From positions 62,001 through 126,000 of the forward strand of contig SADC01001189.1 of the NCBI GenBank assembly GCA_004194705.1: a stretch of DNA of 64,000 bases, written 5' to 3'. This DNA is from Ditylenchus dipsaci (lineage: Eukaryota; Nematoda; Chromadorea; Rhabditida; Anguinidae). Below the pieces are notes generated by a model. That model was not told the origin of the DNA, made no database searches, and worked only from the letters and a program-made list of their open reading frames with translations. Made by a program: the position numbers and the translations under genes. Positions 46,508 through 56,659 of the stretch are shown here, one piece after another (positions within the stretch are counted from its first letter, which is position 1; every line of letters starts with the position of its first letter).

Positions 46508-47260
46508 TACAAAAAGCGGAATCGATAGAGCTCGTGGGAGTTGAGAAAACGCAATAAACAGATGTACAAAATATTTTTTCTGGCTGAGATATAGGTCGTC
46601 AAAGTTGAGGGTGGGCCTTATTAGAGGAAATATGGTAGTCCTTTTTCAATAAGGAAAAGGCTAAAATTTCACCCCTGCTACCGATTCTGTTTTAGATTTT
46701 GGATGTTCACCCGAAAATCTCGAGATCGACCTAAAATTTTCCTGATTCTGGGGGATTGAAAATAGACCGACCAGTAGTTCTATTAGAGGAAATACGGTAC
46801 GCCGACTCTAACGCCGGACTCCTAAACGAGCCATAAGGAGTGTCACCCAAGGTGTTTCACAAAGCTTATTTTCTAAGACCCATACATTTTTTCAAAATAA
46901 TAATTGTCGAAAAGCTGGCGTTTCATTTGATTTTTTTAAATGCTTTTTTAGTTTGTTTGGTAAGAATTTATTTTAACGCCTAACCTCGTAATACTAGGCT
47001 CGTTTTCGCAGCTACACTGGAACCTTGACAGCTTGGCACCCCGATTACTGGCGTCGTCGAGACACTCCAGGGTTGTTTCCTGCCACGGTTATTTTAGTAA
47101 AATGGACCTCCATAATTGGTCACCCTATAATTGGCCCTTTAGCTAGGAACCGGAGTACTGACAGGTTTTCAACTGAAAAGTTTCTTGATATTCACAAAAA
47201 TATATTTGAAAAAATGTGGAGAACGAAATTTTAGTGCTTAACTTAGGTATCTCAGTCATC

Positions 47261-48584
47261 ATGCTTGGGCGTATTTGTTCGTCTGCAATTGTGAGAAGCA
47301 AAAGTGCGTTGCAAGGCCGAACCATCATGACGTCTAATCCAAGAAACATCGGAATTCCGTTTGTGATTGATAATGATGGCCGAGTGGAGCGAACGTAAGT
47401 TGTATTGGCAGATCATCGTGGGCCAATGGCTGTACATACTTTTAAAATTTTTTAGATATGATGTCTTCTCTCGATTGTTGAAAGAGCGAATCATCTGCGT
47501 TATGTCTCCGGTTGGTTTGCAACTTTGAAAAATCCACGAATGTTAAATTTATAAATTTATGTATTTGACTTTTCAGATCGATGACTCCAGTGCCGCGGCC
47601 ATTATTGCTCAACTACTCTTTTTGCAAAGTGATAGCGCAAAAGCTCCAATCCATATGTACATCAACTGTCCTGGTAATTCTCTAGAGCCTGAACTATTTT
47701 CTAACACTGCAAACAATCTTATTCAGGTGGTGTTGTTTCTTCGGGTCTAGGGATATATGACACCATGCAGTACATTTCGGCTCCAGTTTCTACTTGGTAC
47801 AAATGATTTTATTTGCTTCTAACCTAACCACTAATTCATCTTGTGAACAGGTGTATTGGGCAAGCCAGCAGCATGGGAAGCCTTTTGTTGTGTGCCGGTG
47901 AGAAGGGTTCGCGAACAGCTCTGCCAAATTCTCGCATAATGGTTCATCAGCCGAGTGGAGGTGCTAAGGTATCAACTGTGCACCGTTTATTTGTCTCTAT
48001 TTTTGGTCTTAGGGTACTGCTTCTGACATTCTGATTTCGGGTAATTCACATATTCTCATTCCTGTAACCTCTTTTGCACGTCATTGTGTTTAGCTGAAGA
48101 AATTCGTCGCTTGCGCTCCAGATTGAATGAAATATATTCTCATCACACGGGTCAACCAGTCGACACTATCGCCGCAATGTAAGTTCATTGGCATGGTTTT
48201 TCTTTGTTTATCAAGTGAAAATTGCAGGTTGGACCGTGATCGTTACCTAAGTGCCTTGGAAGGTAGGTATTTGCTTAATTTCTAAACTGTGTGTCTGGAC
48301 TATTACTGTGGCCAAATGGAGGTGTGAAGTCTTCGACGGGCCATGGCTAGCTCATTGTGGCTCGAAGGTACGGGGTCAAAGCTTCCAACTTCCCCTTTTT
48401 GGGTCCGTTACGTGAAAAAAACATAAATCTCGGTCATTAAAGACTTATAGCGAAATTTCGCTCACTTCGCACTTTGAATTTGCACTTCACACATCCATTG
48501 TGGCCAAGACACTACTTTTTAGCCAAAGAGCTTGGATTGGTCGATAAAGTGGAGACTCATGGTGCCAGCATGCCTTCTGCCTGA
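47261..48584 (+). CDS. CLPP: Mitochondrial ATP-dependent protease subunit ClpP
   Basis: Nine exons, all GT-AG and in frame: 47261-47394, 47456-47510, 47577-47673, 47727-47796, 47851-47968, 48013-48040, 48094-48178, 48228-48262 and 48523-48584; 227 residues. ClpP is the serine peptidase chamber that, with ClpX, degrades proteins in the mitochondrial matrix. The catalytic triad is visible: Ser in GQASSMGS, His in [12 protein letters not shown], Asp in [12 protein letters not shown]. The N-terminal [20 protein letters not shown] is a basic, hydroxylated sequence suitable as a mitochondrial targeting peptide, and the mature part begins near [19 protein letters not shown]. The ATG at 47261 is chosen because it gives this targeting sequence; an in-frame upstream ATG is not needed. 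The protein is intact, with no frame breaks, and ends [16 protein letters not shown], shorter than the human C-terminal tail. Confidence 0.95.
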
Positions 48585-48702
48585 TGAGAACGTGTGATAA
48601 GATCAAGAATGCCAACAAACACTTGATTGACTTCTTATTGTAGAAATATTTGTATTATTCGTTGTAACTCTAAATGCCCATTGTTGTGATATTTATGGGT
48701 AC

Positions 48703-48708
48703 AATAAA
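48703..48708 (+). terminator. Polyadenylation signal of ClpP
   Basis: AATAAA lies 119 bases after the ClpP stop codon. Confidence 0.55.
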
Positions 48709-48914
48709 GACGTATAGAGTAAAAGCGTAGGACCTGATTCTTCTTGATTTACCAGGTTGTTTGTGGTCGGGCAGGGCAGTGGAATTCTTTCGAAATCCCT
48801 ATTAATCGGATACATTGGGGAACATCTCGCTGCTTTTATAGCAAAGTGCTATTATTTTTCCGCTTTAACCGTTGTTATGCATTGATTATTCAGAAGAGTG
48901 ACATATTTCAAGTG

Positions 48915-49365
48915 GTGTACGGCCAGTTAGCGAGACGGTCAGTTAGCGATGGCCAGTTAGCGATGGTTTTTTCAAAATTTTTGATATTTTTTGCCATAAA
49001 AGTACTCCTTTTGTGGAAAACATTTTTTTTGGGGCCACCTAGTGGCTGAAATTTCCTCAGGAATCCGAATCAAAAAAACAGAATTTTAAAATAACGAGTG
49101 GTCGCTGAGATATGACCTAAAGTTGGATGGTCATCATTTAAAAATGACAAGCACGCAACTTTAGGTCATATCTCAGCGACCACGCGTTATTTTAAAATTC
49201 TGTTTTTTGATTCGGATTCCTGACAAAATTTCAGCTACTGGGTGGCCCAAGAAAAACTGTTTTCCACAAAAAGAGTTCTTTTATGGCAAAAAATATCAAA
49301 AATTTTGAAAAAACCATCGCTAACTGGCCATCGCTAACTGACCGTCTCGCTAACTGCCGGTCCCC
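48915..49365. mobile_element. Phrase-repeat fold-back element with ~10-bp TSD
   Basis: ATTTCAAGTG occurs at 48905-48914 and 49366-49375. The arms are made of GGCCAGTTAGCGAGACGG, GTCAGTTAGCGATGGCC and GTTAGCGATGG and their inverse. They continue as a nearly perfect palindrome (TTTTTCAAAATTTTTGAT, CGAGTGGTCGCTGAGATATG / CATATCTCAGCGACCACGCG). The outermost bases differ (GTGTACGG versus GGGGACCG). No coding sequence. Confidence 0.85.
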
Positions 49366-49745
49366 ATTTCAAGTGATCTGAAAATTTTCTTCTTTCCTAG
49401 GTCGATAATTTCATGTGGAAAGCGCCGAGTAAATTTTTTGAACCTCTACAGATACTTCTCACAGAGCTTGAAAAATCAAGATAAATGAAAGTTTCAGATC
49501 ATTTAAAAAACAGTACCTCATTGCTGCAACGCTGCAGCGTTCATATTTCTTCGTTTTCCTTCTGGGTCTTAAAATAGCTAGGACTTTTTCCAAAAACAAA
49601 CCAAAATTTTCGCTCATTTCGAAATTACACAGAGACGGACACTTGAGTGTATTTAGCTCTGACAAATGAACGTGGTTAATTCCTAAGTTTGTCGTAGTGA
49701 GGTGAGGAAAAAAATGTCGGGTTGATATCCATTGTACGGCTAAGT

Positions 49746-49965
49746 TTCGGTATACACCCCCCAGTCAAGTTCGGTAAACACCCCTTAGTTTGCCTTGGTC
49801 CCCCAAGCTGATTTTTTTAAATTTTTTCGAAATTTTTGAACACTGTTTTTTATTGGGTTAAAGTTGAAAAAAAATCGGAAAAAAAATTTAAAAAAATCAG
49901 CTTGGGGGACCAAGGCAAACTGGGGGTGTATACCGAACTTGACTGGGGGTGTATACCGAAACTGC
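49746..49965. repeat. Inverted repeat with TTTGCCTTGGTCCCC arms
   Basis: CGGTATACACCCCCCAGTC, AAGTTCGGTAAACACCCC and TTTGCCTTGGTCCCCCAAGC on the left mirror GCTTGGGGGACCAAGGCAAA, CTGGGGGTGTATACCG and AACTTGACTGGGGGTGTATA on the right. The arms contain two tandem GGGGTGTATACCGAA phrases. Confidence 0.7.
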
Positions 49966-50082
49966 TCCCATTGTACAATATAATTAAACAACACGACACG
50001 GAAAATTATAAAAATTGTCATTTTACCCTATTCTCTCTAACTAATCGTGATTTCTGCCTCCGCTTTCTTTGATTTAACAGGC

Positions 50083-50217
50083 CCTCGATTTAATGGTCAC
50101 CCTTTGTGGGCTCGATTTGGCTGTTATTCTGAATAATATAAATAACTACACCCTCAATTTAACGGTTCCTAAAGCCCGGTTCCAAGAAACCATTATATCG
50201 AGGGTTTACAGTACGGT
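50083..50217. mobile_element. Degenerate pogo-like MITE
   Basis: GCCCTCGATTTAATGGTCACC on the left and CATTATATCGAGGGTTTAC on the right; a second internal CCTCAATTTAACGG pairs with AACCATTATATCGAGG. The TA borders are imperfect. Confidence 0.5.
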
Positions 50218-50509
50218 AAGTACTGAGAAAACTCATCAGACACACACATTTTGAAAGAGCACTTATGGAAAATTCGAATTCAGTATTTGGTGAATTCCGG
50301 GTCAGGATTTTTGAAATCGACCAGGGCGGGTTTCGGGTCAGGCTTTTCGGCCGATAATCAGTCAGGTGGGTCAGGGCACTGATCAGCGCAATGCTTCTGT
50401 TACTAATGAATTCGATCAAATTCGAAAATGTATCCAACTGCGGTATTCAACTGGAACTGTATCCAACTGCTGTATCCAATCACAATTCGTATCCAATCCA
50501 ATGGCAGTC

Positions 50510-50690
50510 ACTAAATTATTAGCTGTCTTTCAGAAGTAATCGGCTTTTCCATGCCAATTGCGCTGTACAACCGTGAATAAAACTCAAGTTCCGATGAGTT
50601 GTAGGAACTTCATATGACTTCGCCACATAGTAGTTTGGTCTTGCCATATCGGGCCAGTTCTTGAAACATTTTGGTTTGTAAATTTCGCAT
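50510..50690. repeat. SINE-like repeat, truncated copy
   Basis: It shares CGGCTTTTCCATGCCAATTG, CGCTGTACAACCG, CTTCGCCACATAGTAG and GGGCCAGTTCTTGAAACATT with the copies at 33345, 61010 and 61430. The tRNA-like head is missing. Confidence 0.6.
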
Positions 50691-50832
50691 TCATTTTTGT
50701 GTTTGTTACCGTATCTCTATATAGTATTTGGTCGGGGGGTCCGTCCGTCCGTCACACTTTTCATGAATTTATGGTGTTCAAGATTGATTTTTGGCTACTT
50801 TTTGCAATTTTATGTTCGATATTTTTTCGGAA

Positions 50833-51300
50833 CCCTCAAGTTCAACATCTTAGCTTTCTTTTAAGCACAGACACGTATAATTGAAGTTGCTTCTAAAAAA
50901 ATTTTTCCTTGCCCTCCAAACTAGAGATGGTGGATTTTAGCCTGGATTTGAGGTGGCATTTTGTGTTCAAGCCCAATTTTTTGCTATGTTTAGTTAACTC
51001 ATGTTCGTTATTTCACCGGAACCCTCAAGTTCAACATCTTAGCTTTCTTTTAAGCACAGACACGTATAATTGAAGTTGCTTCTAAAAAAAATTTTCCTTG
51101 CCCTCCAAATTGGTGATGGTCGATTTTGGCCTGGATTTAAGGTGGATTTTCGGGTTTAAACCCACTTTTTGGCCAGTTTTTGCCAATTAATGTCCGATAT
51201 CTCTGCGGAACCTTCAAGTAAAACATCTTGGCATCCTTTTAAGCACAAAACACGTATAATCAAAGTTGCTTCTAAAAAAATTTTTCCTTGCCCTCCAAAT
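50833..51300 (+). repeat. Three tandem 189-bp units
   Basis: CCCTCAAGTTCAACATCTTA and TTTTAAGCACAGACACGTAT followed by TTGAAGTTGCTTCT recur at 50833, 51022 and 51211, exactly 189 bp apart; the third copy is the most diverged. The spacers also align (GATGGTGGATTTTAGCCTGG, GGTGGATTTTCGGGTTTAAA). The array leads directly into the minisatellite at 51312. Confidence 0.8.
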
Positions 51301-51311
51301 CGGAGATGGTG

Positions 51312-51790
51312 GATTTCAAGGGTAGGCGAGGATAAGCGAGGATAAGCGAGGATAAGCGAGGGTAGGCGAGGATAGGCGAGGATGGGCAAGGGTAGGCGAG
51401 GATGGGCAAGGGTAGGCGAGGATAGGCGAGGATGGGCAAGAGCAGGTGAGAATGGGCGAGGATGGGCGAGGGTAAGCGAGGAGAGGCGAGGATGGGCAAG
51501 GGTAGGCGAGGATGGGCGAGGGTAGGCGAGGATAGGCGAGGGTAGGGAAGGATGGGCAAGGGTAGGCGAGGATAGGCGAGGATGGGCAAGAGCAGGTGAG
51601 AATGGGCGAGGATGGGCGAGGGTAGGCGAGGAGAGGCGAGGATGGGCAAGGGTAGGCGAGGATGGGCGAGGATAGGCGAGGATAGGCGAGGGTAGGCGAG
51701 AATAGGCGAGGATGGGCAAGGGTAGACGAGGATAGGCGAGAATGGGCATGAGCAGGTGAGAATGGGCGAGGGTAGGCGAGGTAGAGTAGC
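51312..51790 (+). repeat. Minisatellite of GGCGAGGATG / GGCGAGGGTA decamers
   Basis: About 47 head-to-tail copies of a 10-bp purine-rich unit (GATGGGCAAG, GGTAGGCGAG, GATAGGCGAG) with higher-order duplication; a block of about 17 units near 51385-51500 is repeated near 51565-51680. Purine/pyrimidine strand asymmetry is nearly complete. The open reverse frames (Leu/Pro/Ser-rich) are a by-product of the repeat. Confidence 0.9.
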
Positions 51791-51936
51791 TTAGTCAACA
51801 GGTAGGGTGGATGATCTACCCTAACCATTAACGCACTCGAAAGATAAATCTACCCGAACTACTAATGTACATGAACAACTAATGTTCCCGAACAACATAG
51901 GCGCCGATAGGCGCCTGCAGACCCTAGTTTGCTGTA

Positions 51937-52181
51937 ATAATCGGCCATGGCCGTTTATTTTTCAACCACTAAAAATCGAAAAAAAAATTTCGATTTTGAG
52001 ATTTTTGGGTGCTCAACCACAATCTGAAAAGTGGAACCAGGAGGGCTCATGGTAACTAAGAAAATGCATGAAACAGACTTGAAAAATATTGACTCTGGAC
52101 TGAGATATAGGTCTCTGGGGTGGCCGTTTATTAGAGAGTGGCCGTTTAATAGAGAGTGGCCGATTATTAGAGCAAATACGG
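51937..52181. mobile_element. CCGTATTTCCTCTAATA-family MITE, degraded left end
   Basis: The right end TTATTAGAGCAAATACGG is followed by TA. The internal GGCCGTTTATTAGAGAGTGG / GGCCGTTTAATAGAGAGTGG phrases are tandem and oppose GGCCATGGCCGTTTATTTTT at the left. The left terminus (GCTGTAATAATCGGCC) has diverged. Confidence 0.5.
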
Positions 52182-52468
52182 TAAAAGGTATGCACGTGCG
52201 CGACCCAGAAAAAAAGGCGAGGACAGCAGTGCTTTTCTCTCTTAAAATTTTTTACAATCGTTATTATAAATTTGGCTAAAGTTTTCTGTCTCAAATTAAA
52301 AGGATTTCGCAGATCAAAATCAAACGCTGAATGATTGTTCGAATTATCCTTGTGTGTTTTCTTATTCATTACAACCGATGACTTCTTGGGTAATCTCAAA
52401 AACTACAAAAAAATAAATAAAAAACACTTCGATCTACTATCTAAAATATTTTTTATCGAATAAAGTGT

Positions 52469-53007
52469 GGGTTATATTTAAAATTGGCCATAGAATACTG
52501 AATTTTGGCCATAGAATACTGAAAAATGGCCATAGATTTCTGAAAATTGGCCATAGATCTCTGAATTTTAACCATACTCGCTAGAAATCATGTTTCAACC
52601 ACTTTTTAAGATGCTCTTGGACCTGAAACATACTGAAAAGATGTTTTGAGCGTGTCGATGACACTTTTCCGAGAAAAAAATTCTGTAATTTTTCCGACCA
52701 TTGGTCGCTCAGGCCAAAAAGTCAAATTTCGGTCAAAAAAAATGCTCGGAAAATTGTCATCGACACCCTTAAAACATCTTTTCAGGATGCTTCAGGTCCA
52801 AGAGCATCATAAAAAGTGGTTGAAACATGATTTCGAGCGAGTATGGCTAAAATTCAGAAATCTATGGCCAATTTTCAGAAATCTATGGCCATTTTTCAAA
52901 AATCTATGGCCATTTTTCAATATTCTATGGTTAACACAGATCTATGGCCAAAATTCAGTATTCTATGGCCATTTTCACAATTCTATGGCCAAAATTAAAT
53001 ACCACCC
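52469..53007. mobile_element. Phrase-repeat fold-back element with 9-bp TSD
   Basis: ATAAAGTGT at 52460-52468 and 53008-53016. The ends are GGGTTATATTTAAAATTGGCC and GGCCAAAATTAAATACCACCC. The arms are tandem copies of GGCCATAGAATACTGAATTT and relatives (five to eight per arm). The inner arms are single-copy inverted (GATGCTCTTGGACCTGAAAC / AGGTCCAAGAGCATC; GTGTCGATGACA / TGTCATCGACAC). No coding sequence. Confidence 0.87.
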
Positions 53008-53393
53008 ATAAAGTGTCCCGATCAGGGCTGCGACGCGGGAAAAACCAGAAAAACAGAAGTAAGTTTATGGTTCTTATTTGTAGGATTTGTGTAACTTTTG
53101 ATCATAATGAAATATAGGCAACTTAAAAATTTATGTAAAGGTCATAATGATCAGTGCCCGTATTCAGGGCGCAAAACGTAAAAAAGTCTGTCCGATTTTG
53201 GAACCGATTCTGTTCCATTTTCGGGGCTGTTTTTGGAACAGATCGGTTCCAAAATCGGTCCGATTTTGGAACCGATTTTTGTACCGATTTCGTACCGATT
53301 TTATAACAGATTTTTTGTACCGCTTGTTTTGCAGATTGTTTTATCGTTGTTGTACCAATTTTGGTAACACTTTACTTGGAATACTCGGAATTA

Positions 53394-53514
53394 TGTCTAA
53401 GGTAAGTGAGTGCGCGCATCTCTAACAATCAAGCCCCCTGCGCCCCTTCGGGGGCGCAGGGGCTTGGGGGCTTGGAGTTGAGATGCGCACACCACATACC
53501 TTAGACACAAATCA
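53394..53514. repeat. GC-rich hairpin (TCTAAGGTA family), copy 4
   Basis: ATGTCTAAGGTAAGTGAGTG ... CAAGCCCCCTGCGCCCCTTC, with the inverse ... GCACACCACATACCTTAGAC. It is followed by AATCACTCAAAAGTGACTC, GGATGCATGAAAAAGCATGC and TTATTTATGCGGTAGGCCCC, a tail shared with copy 2 at 36486-36555. Confidence 0.8.
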
Positions 53515-54006
53515 CTCAAAAGTGACTCTGGATGCATGAAAAAGCATGCATACCAGAGTTATTTATGCGGTAGGCCCCAGTGTTCAAAACTATGTTCAAC
53601 ATCTTCTTGTTAGTGCCCTTGTGTGATTAGTGGCCCCCTTTTATTCCCTTCCCCTCCCTATACAGCCCTTAATCCCTTCAAAATTCAAAAGGCGCGAATT
53701 CAAATTTTTCAAATTTTGATTAAAATCCATGATACCCCCCTGTGGTTTGAAAAAAAATTTTTTTCACTCTACCGGAAACGATTGGTAAATTCGCGCCTAA
53801 ATCGGGGTCGAGAAACACGAATATGCAATCGGTTTTTCAAAATTGTCATCAAAAGTGGGTCAGCCGTGGGGGGGGTCAAATAAAGTCAAGCCCCAATTTT
53901 TGTAAATAAATTTTTTTCTGGGTAAAAGGACAGTTCGCAACGGTTTTTTCAAATTATATTTTTTTTCTATGTTACAGTTTTGCTGGATGTCTCATGTAGC
54001 AACAAA

Positions 54007-54344
54007 ACCAAGTGGTCGTCTACTTGGATAATTTTTTTTTATGTTTATCGGGTTCCGAAACGATTTTTCTGCACTAATTAGAGCATGCTGAAGATGGTTT
54101 AACAGTGGTGAAATTGCGTTTTATCGAGAAATTTTCGAGTTACCGCTAACGCTTGATTTTGATAAATCAAGAATTAGCAATAACTCAAATTTTTTTTTCA
54201 AAATTAAGCAATAACTCAAAAACGTGATTTTACCATATTTACCATTGTCAAACCATCTTCAGCATGCTCAAATTAGTGCAGAAAAATTATTTCGGAACCC
54301 GAAAACATTTAAAAAAAATTGATCCAAGTGGACGACTACTTGGT
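54007..54344. repeat. Inverted repeat
   Basis: CCAAGTGGTCGTCTACTTGG and CGGGTTCCGAAACGATTTTT with GCATGCTGAAGATGGTTT on the left mirror AAACCATCTTCAGCATGC and CGGAACCCGAAAAC with CCAAGTGGACGACTACTTGG on the right. The loop carries tandem GCAATAACTCAAA phrases. The tail (ACGACCACTTGGTC) continues past the right arm. Confidence 0.7.
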
Positions 54345-54921
54345 TCACGACCACTTGGTCTAAATTAAGGAGGGGTTGCTGCAGAGTTTCATATACACGT
54401 CACCGAGGTTGTTGGTTCGAGCCCATCTGAGTGTGAACTTTATTTTTCACCTCCATTTTTAACTAGCTAAATGAGTTCTAAGTGTATGGCCGCAAGTTGG
54501 GTCGTTTATCGTTCACGATTTAAGTAATAAAGTAACACTTCACACCGATGATCGGGGAGAGGGAGCCTATGATACCGGTGTCAAAATTATTTAGATAGAT
54601 ACTCTTTAAGTCACGTACCTACCTCGGCACGGGCTTTTCTCAGGAAAGTTGCTGTTTGGGTATTATTAAACCATGTTCAACGCTTGGTTTTGGGTAAGAT
54701 ACAATGGTTTTTAATTATTTTTGACAAAATCTAAAATTTTGGATTTTGGAGCTGGATACTCTTTTTAGGCAGGTACCCGATGGTTAACATGCTTGCTCGG
54801 AAGTTAAAATAGCCTTTTCAGACTATTTAAAAAATTTTTAAATCACTATATCATAATGGCGCCCAAATGAGGGCGCCCAAACGAGGGCGCCCAAATGAGC
54901 TTTGCCCAAATGAGTGGTAAC

Positions 54922-55794
54922 TAGGCTTGGGGACGGGACGGGAATCCCACGGGATTTCCGGTTTGGGAGTCCCGAAAATTTTCTAAATCCGATCCCGAAT
55001 CCCGCCGGCCCAAAGGCTAAAATCCCGAATCCCGCCGGTCCATTTTCCGTTTTTATTCAAATCCCGAAAAATCCCGAAATTTGATAAATCGCTTTTTTAA
55101 GGCGGCTTCAATGTTTTTATGATGTTCCGTATGGGTGCTAAAATAATCTGGAACGTCGCATTCACTAAAACAGCTTTTATCATTTCACAGGGCACTTTTG
55201 ATATAAAACCCTTTTTTCAAGTTCGTTGCCTAGTCGGGTGTGACCCATTTTGACTTAACTGTTTAAATTTTTTTACCATAGTAGTCAGCACAAATTGATT
55301 CTTAAAATTATAAGAATTTCGAATTTGCCTTAAGAATTTCGACTTTATCATAAGAATTTCGACTTTGCCGATCGATTTCGTAAAGGAAAAAGTTTAAATT
55401 TTACTTTACTGTGGTCACTTTAACTATATATTTAACTATATAGAATAAACTATACGAGCTGCAGTTAACTGTACAAGCCAAAGTTAACTGTACAGCCGAT
55501 TATACTTACCGGTTGGTGGTAAATTTTATCGGCTGTAATAAGTTACCAGTAAGATACCGTGGTAACTTAAAGACTTTAAGTTACCACGGTAATTCAAGTC
55601 AAAAATTGGCCCTCAAAGGCCAATTTTGTTCCGGATCATAAAAGAAATTTTTTTAGAATATTCACTTTGCGATTTTTTGAAAAAATCCAGAATGCCGCGG
55701 CATTCCCGGGATTCTCCTGGCGGGAATCCCGAATCCCGAAAATTTTTGGAATCCCGATCCCGAATCCCGCCGGTACCCCAAATCCCCAAGCCTA
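54922..55794. mobile_element. hAT-like element with 8-bp TSD
   Basis: GTGGTAAC at 54914-54921 and 55795-55802. The ends TAGGCTTGGGGACGGGACGG and CCCCAAATCCCCAAGCCTA are inverted. The subterminal arms iterate AATCCCGAATCCCGCCGG in both orientations. The ends are comparable in style to TAGGGTTGTCGA of the element at 19679. The target was itself a phrase-repeat arm (GGGCGCCCAAATGAG ... TGCCCAAATGAGTGG) resembling the inner arm of 38962-39891. Confidence 0.85.
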
Positions 55795-56659
55795 GTGGTA
55801 ACCGTGCGTTGAATTAGCATAGAATTCTGAACACTTAAACGAGAATATGACATGGCACCCAAAACTAGCATATAGGGTGTCGATATACGGTTTAATCTTA
55901 TTTTCTGTCGATTTGCGCCCTGAATACGGGCACAGGTTTAGCACTTCATCTCATCTACCCAGAAGTAACTGGAACTACAGATAATTTTGAGATGAAGCGC
56001 TAAATCTGTTCATTATGACCTATACCCAAATTTCAAAGTTATCTATATGTCATAATGATAAAGAACTACACAAATCCTACAGAATAAGAACCATAAACTT
56101 ACTTCTGTTTTGTGGTTTTTCCCGCGTCGCAGCCCCGGAGCCGACGGTTAAACACAAAACTTTGAGAAATATTTTAACTTTATGCCCACAGCAAAATATT
56201 AATGCATAGACAGTTATTGTTGGGAAAGTTTTAATATTCAACTGGTAGTTATGCTGATAACTCTAACTACGTCAAAACAACTAGTAGAAAATGATCAGTT
56301 CGCGTTCTGTAATGTTGATCTTCTAACTTGTGAGTAGTTAAAAGTAAACGATCTGAAATGTTGATGCTTTTATTTACTTCCTCAATTTATGCATACTTTA
56401 GAGTTTATATTTGTTTAGACTGAGATTAATCCATAAATTCAAGTAAATAGGTCTGCTTAAAGAATAGGCTGTTCTGCCAACAAAAAAACACATTACTTTT
56501 TAATGTTTTATTAAAACAAACAAATTACGGGATGTGTGTTCTCGCTTGTTCAAAAATATAAATAGAAAACTGTTTTTGATAGTTTTTTTGGGGGCTATTT
56601 GCGGTTACTTTTTGATCTTGATTTCTACCATGATTTTCAGCTTTTTTTTGCTATCTATT

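Larger units (their letters stand above)
45999..46635. mobile_element. CCGTATTTCCTCTAATA-family MITE hosting nested insertions
   Basis: CCGTATTTCCTCTAATAAGGCC on the left and GGCCTTATTAGAGGAAATATGG on the right are inverted, with TA outside both. Inside lie a pogo-like sequence starting at 46103, which is itself split by a TTAA element (46122-46354), and a short pogo-like MITE (46434-46507). A further single right end (CTATTAGAGGAAATACGG) is at 46779-46797. Confidence 0.75.
53025..56135. mobile_element. Large (3.1 kb) terminal-inverted-repeat element
   Basis: GGGCTGCGACGCGGGAAAAA on the left and TTTTTCCCGCGTCGCAGCCC on the right. The repeats run about 150-220 bp each: inward come AGAAGTAAGTTTATGGTTCT / AGAACCATAAACTTACTTCT and GTGCCCGTATTCAGGGCGCA / TGCGCCCTGAATACGGGCAC. 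The interior holds further insertions: a GC-rich hairpin (53394-53514), an inverted repeat (54007-54344) and a hAT-like element (54922-55794). No transposase was recognised, and no target duplication was found. Confidence 0.7.

Noticed and set aside
37357..48584. mL37 and ClpP as a nematode operon
   Set aside because: A polyA signal follows mL37 and 4.6 kb of transposons separates the two genes; nematode operon spacing is usually a few hundred bases at most.
51156..51828. Three overlapping Leu/Pro-rich minus-strand frames
   Set aside because: They are translations of the decamer minisatellite in different frames, with no unique sequence.
54350..54440. Possible tRNA gene around GGTTCGAGCCC
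   Set aside because: Only the B box is convincing; there is no A box at the right distance and no acceptor pairing.
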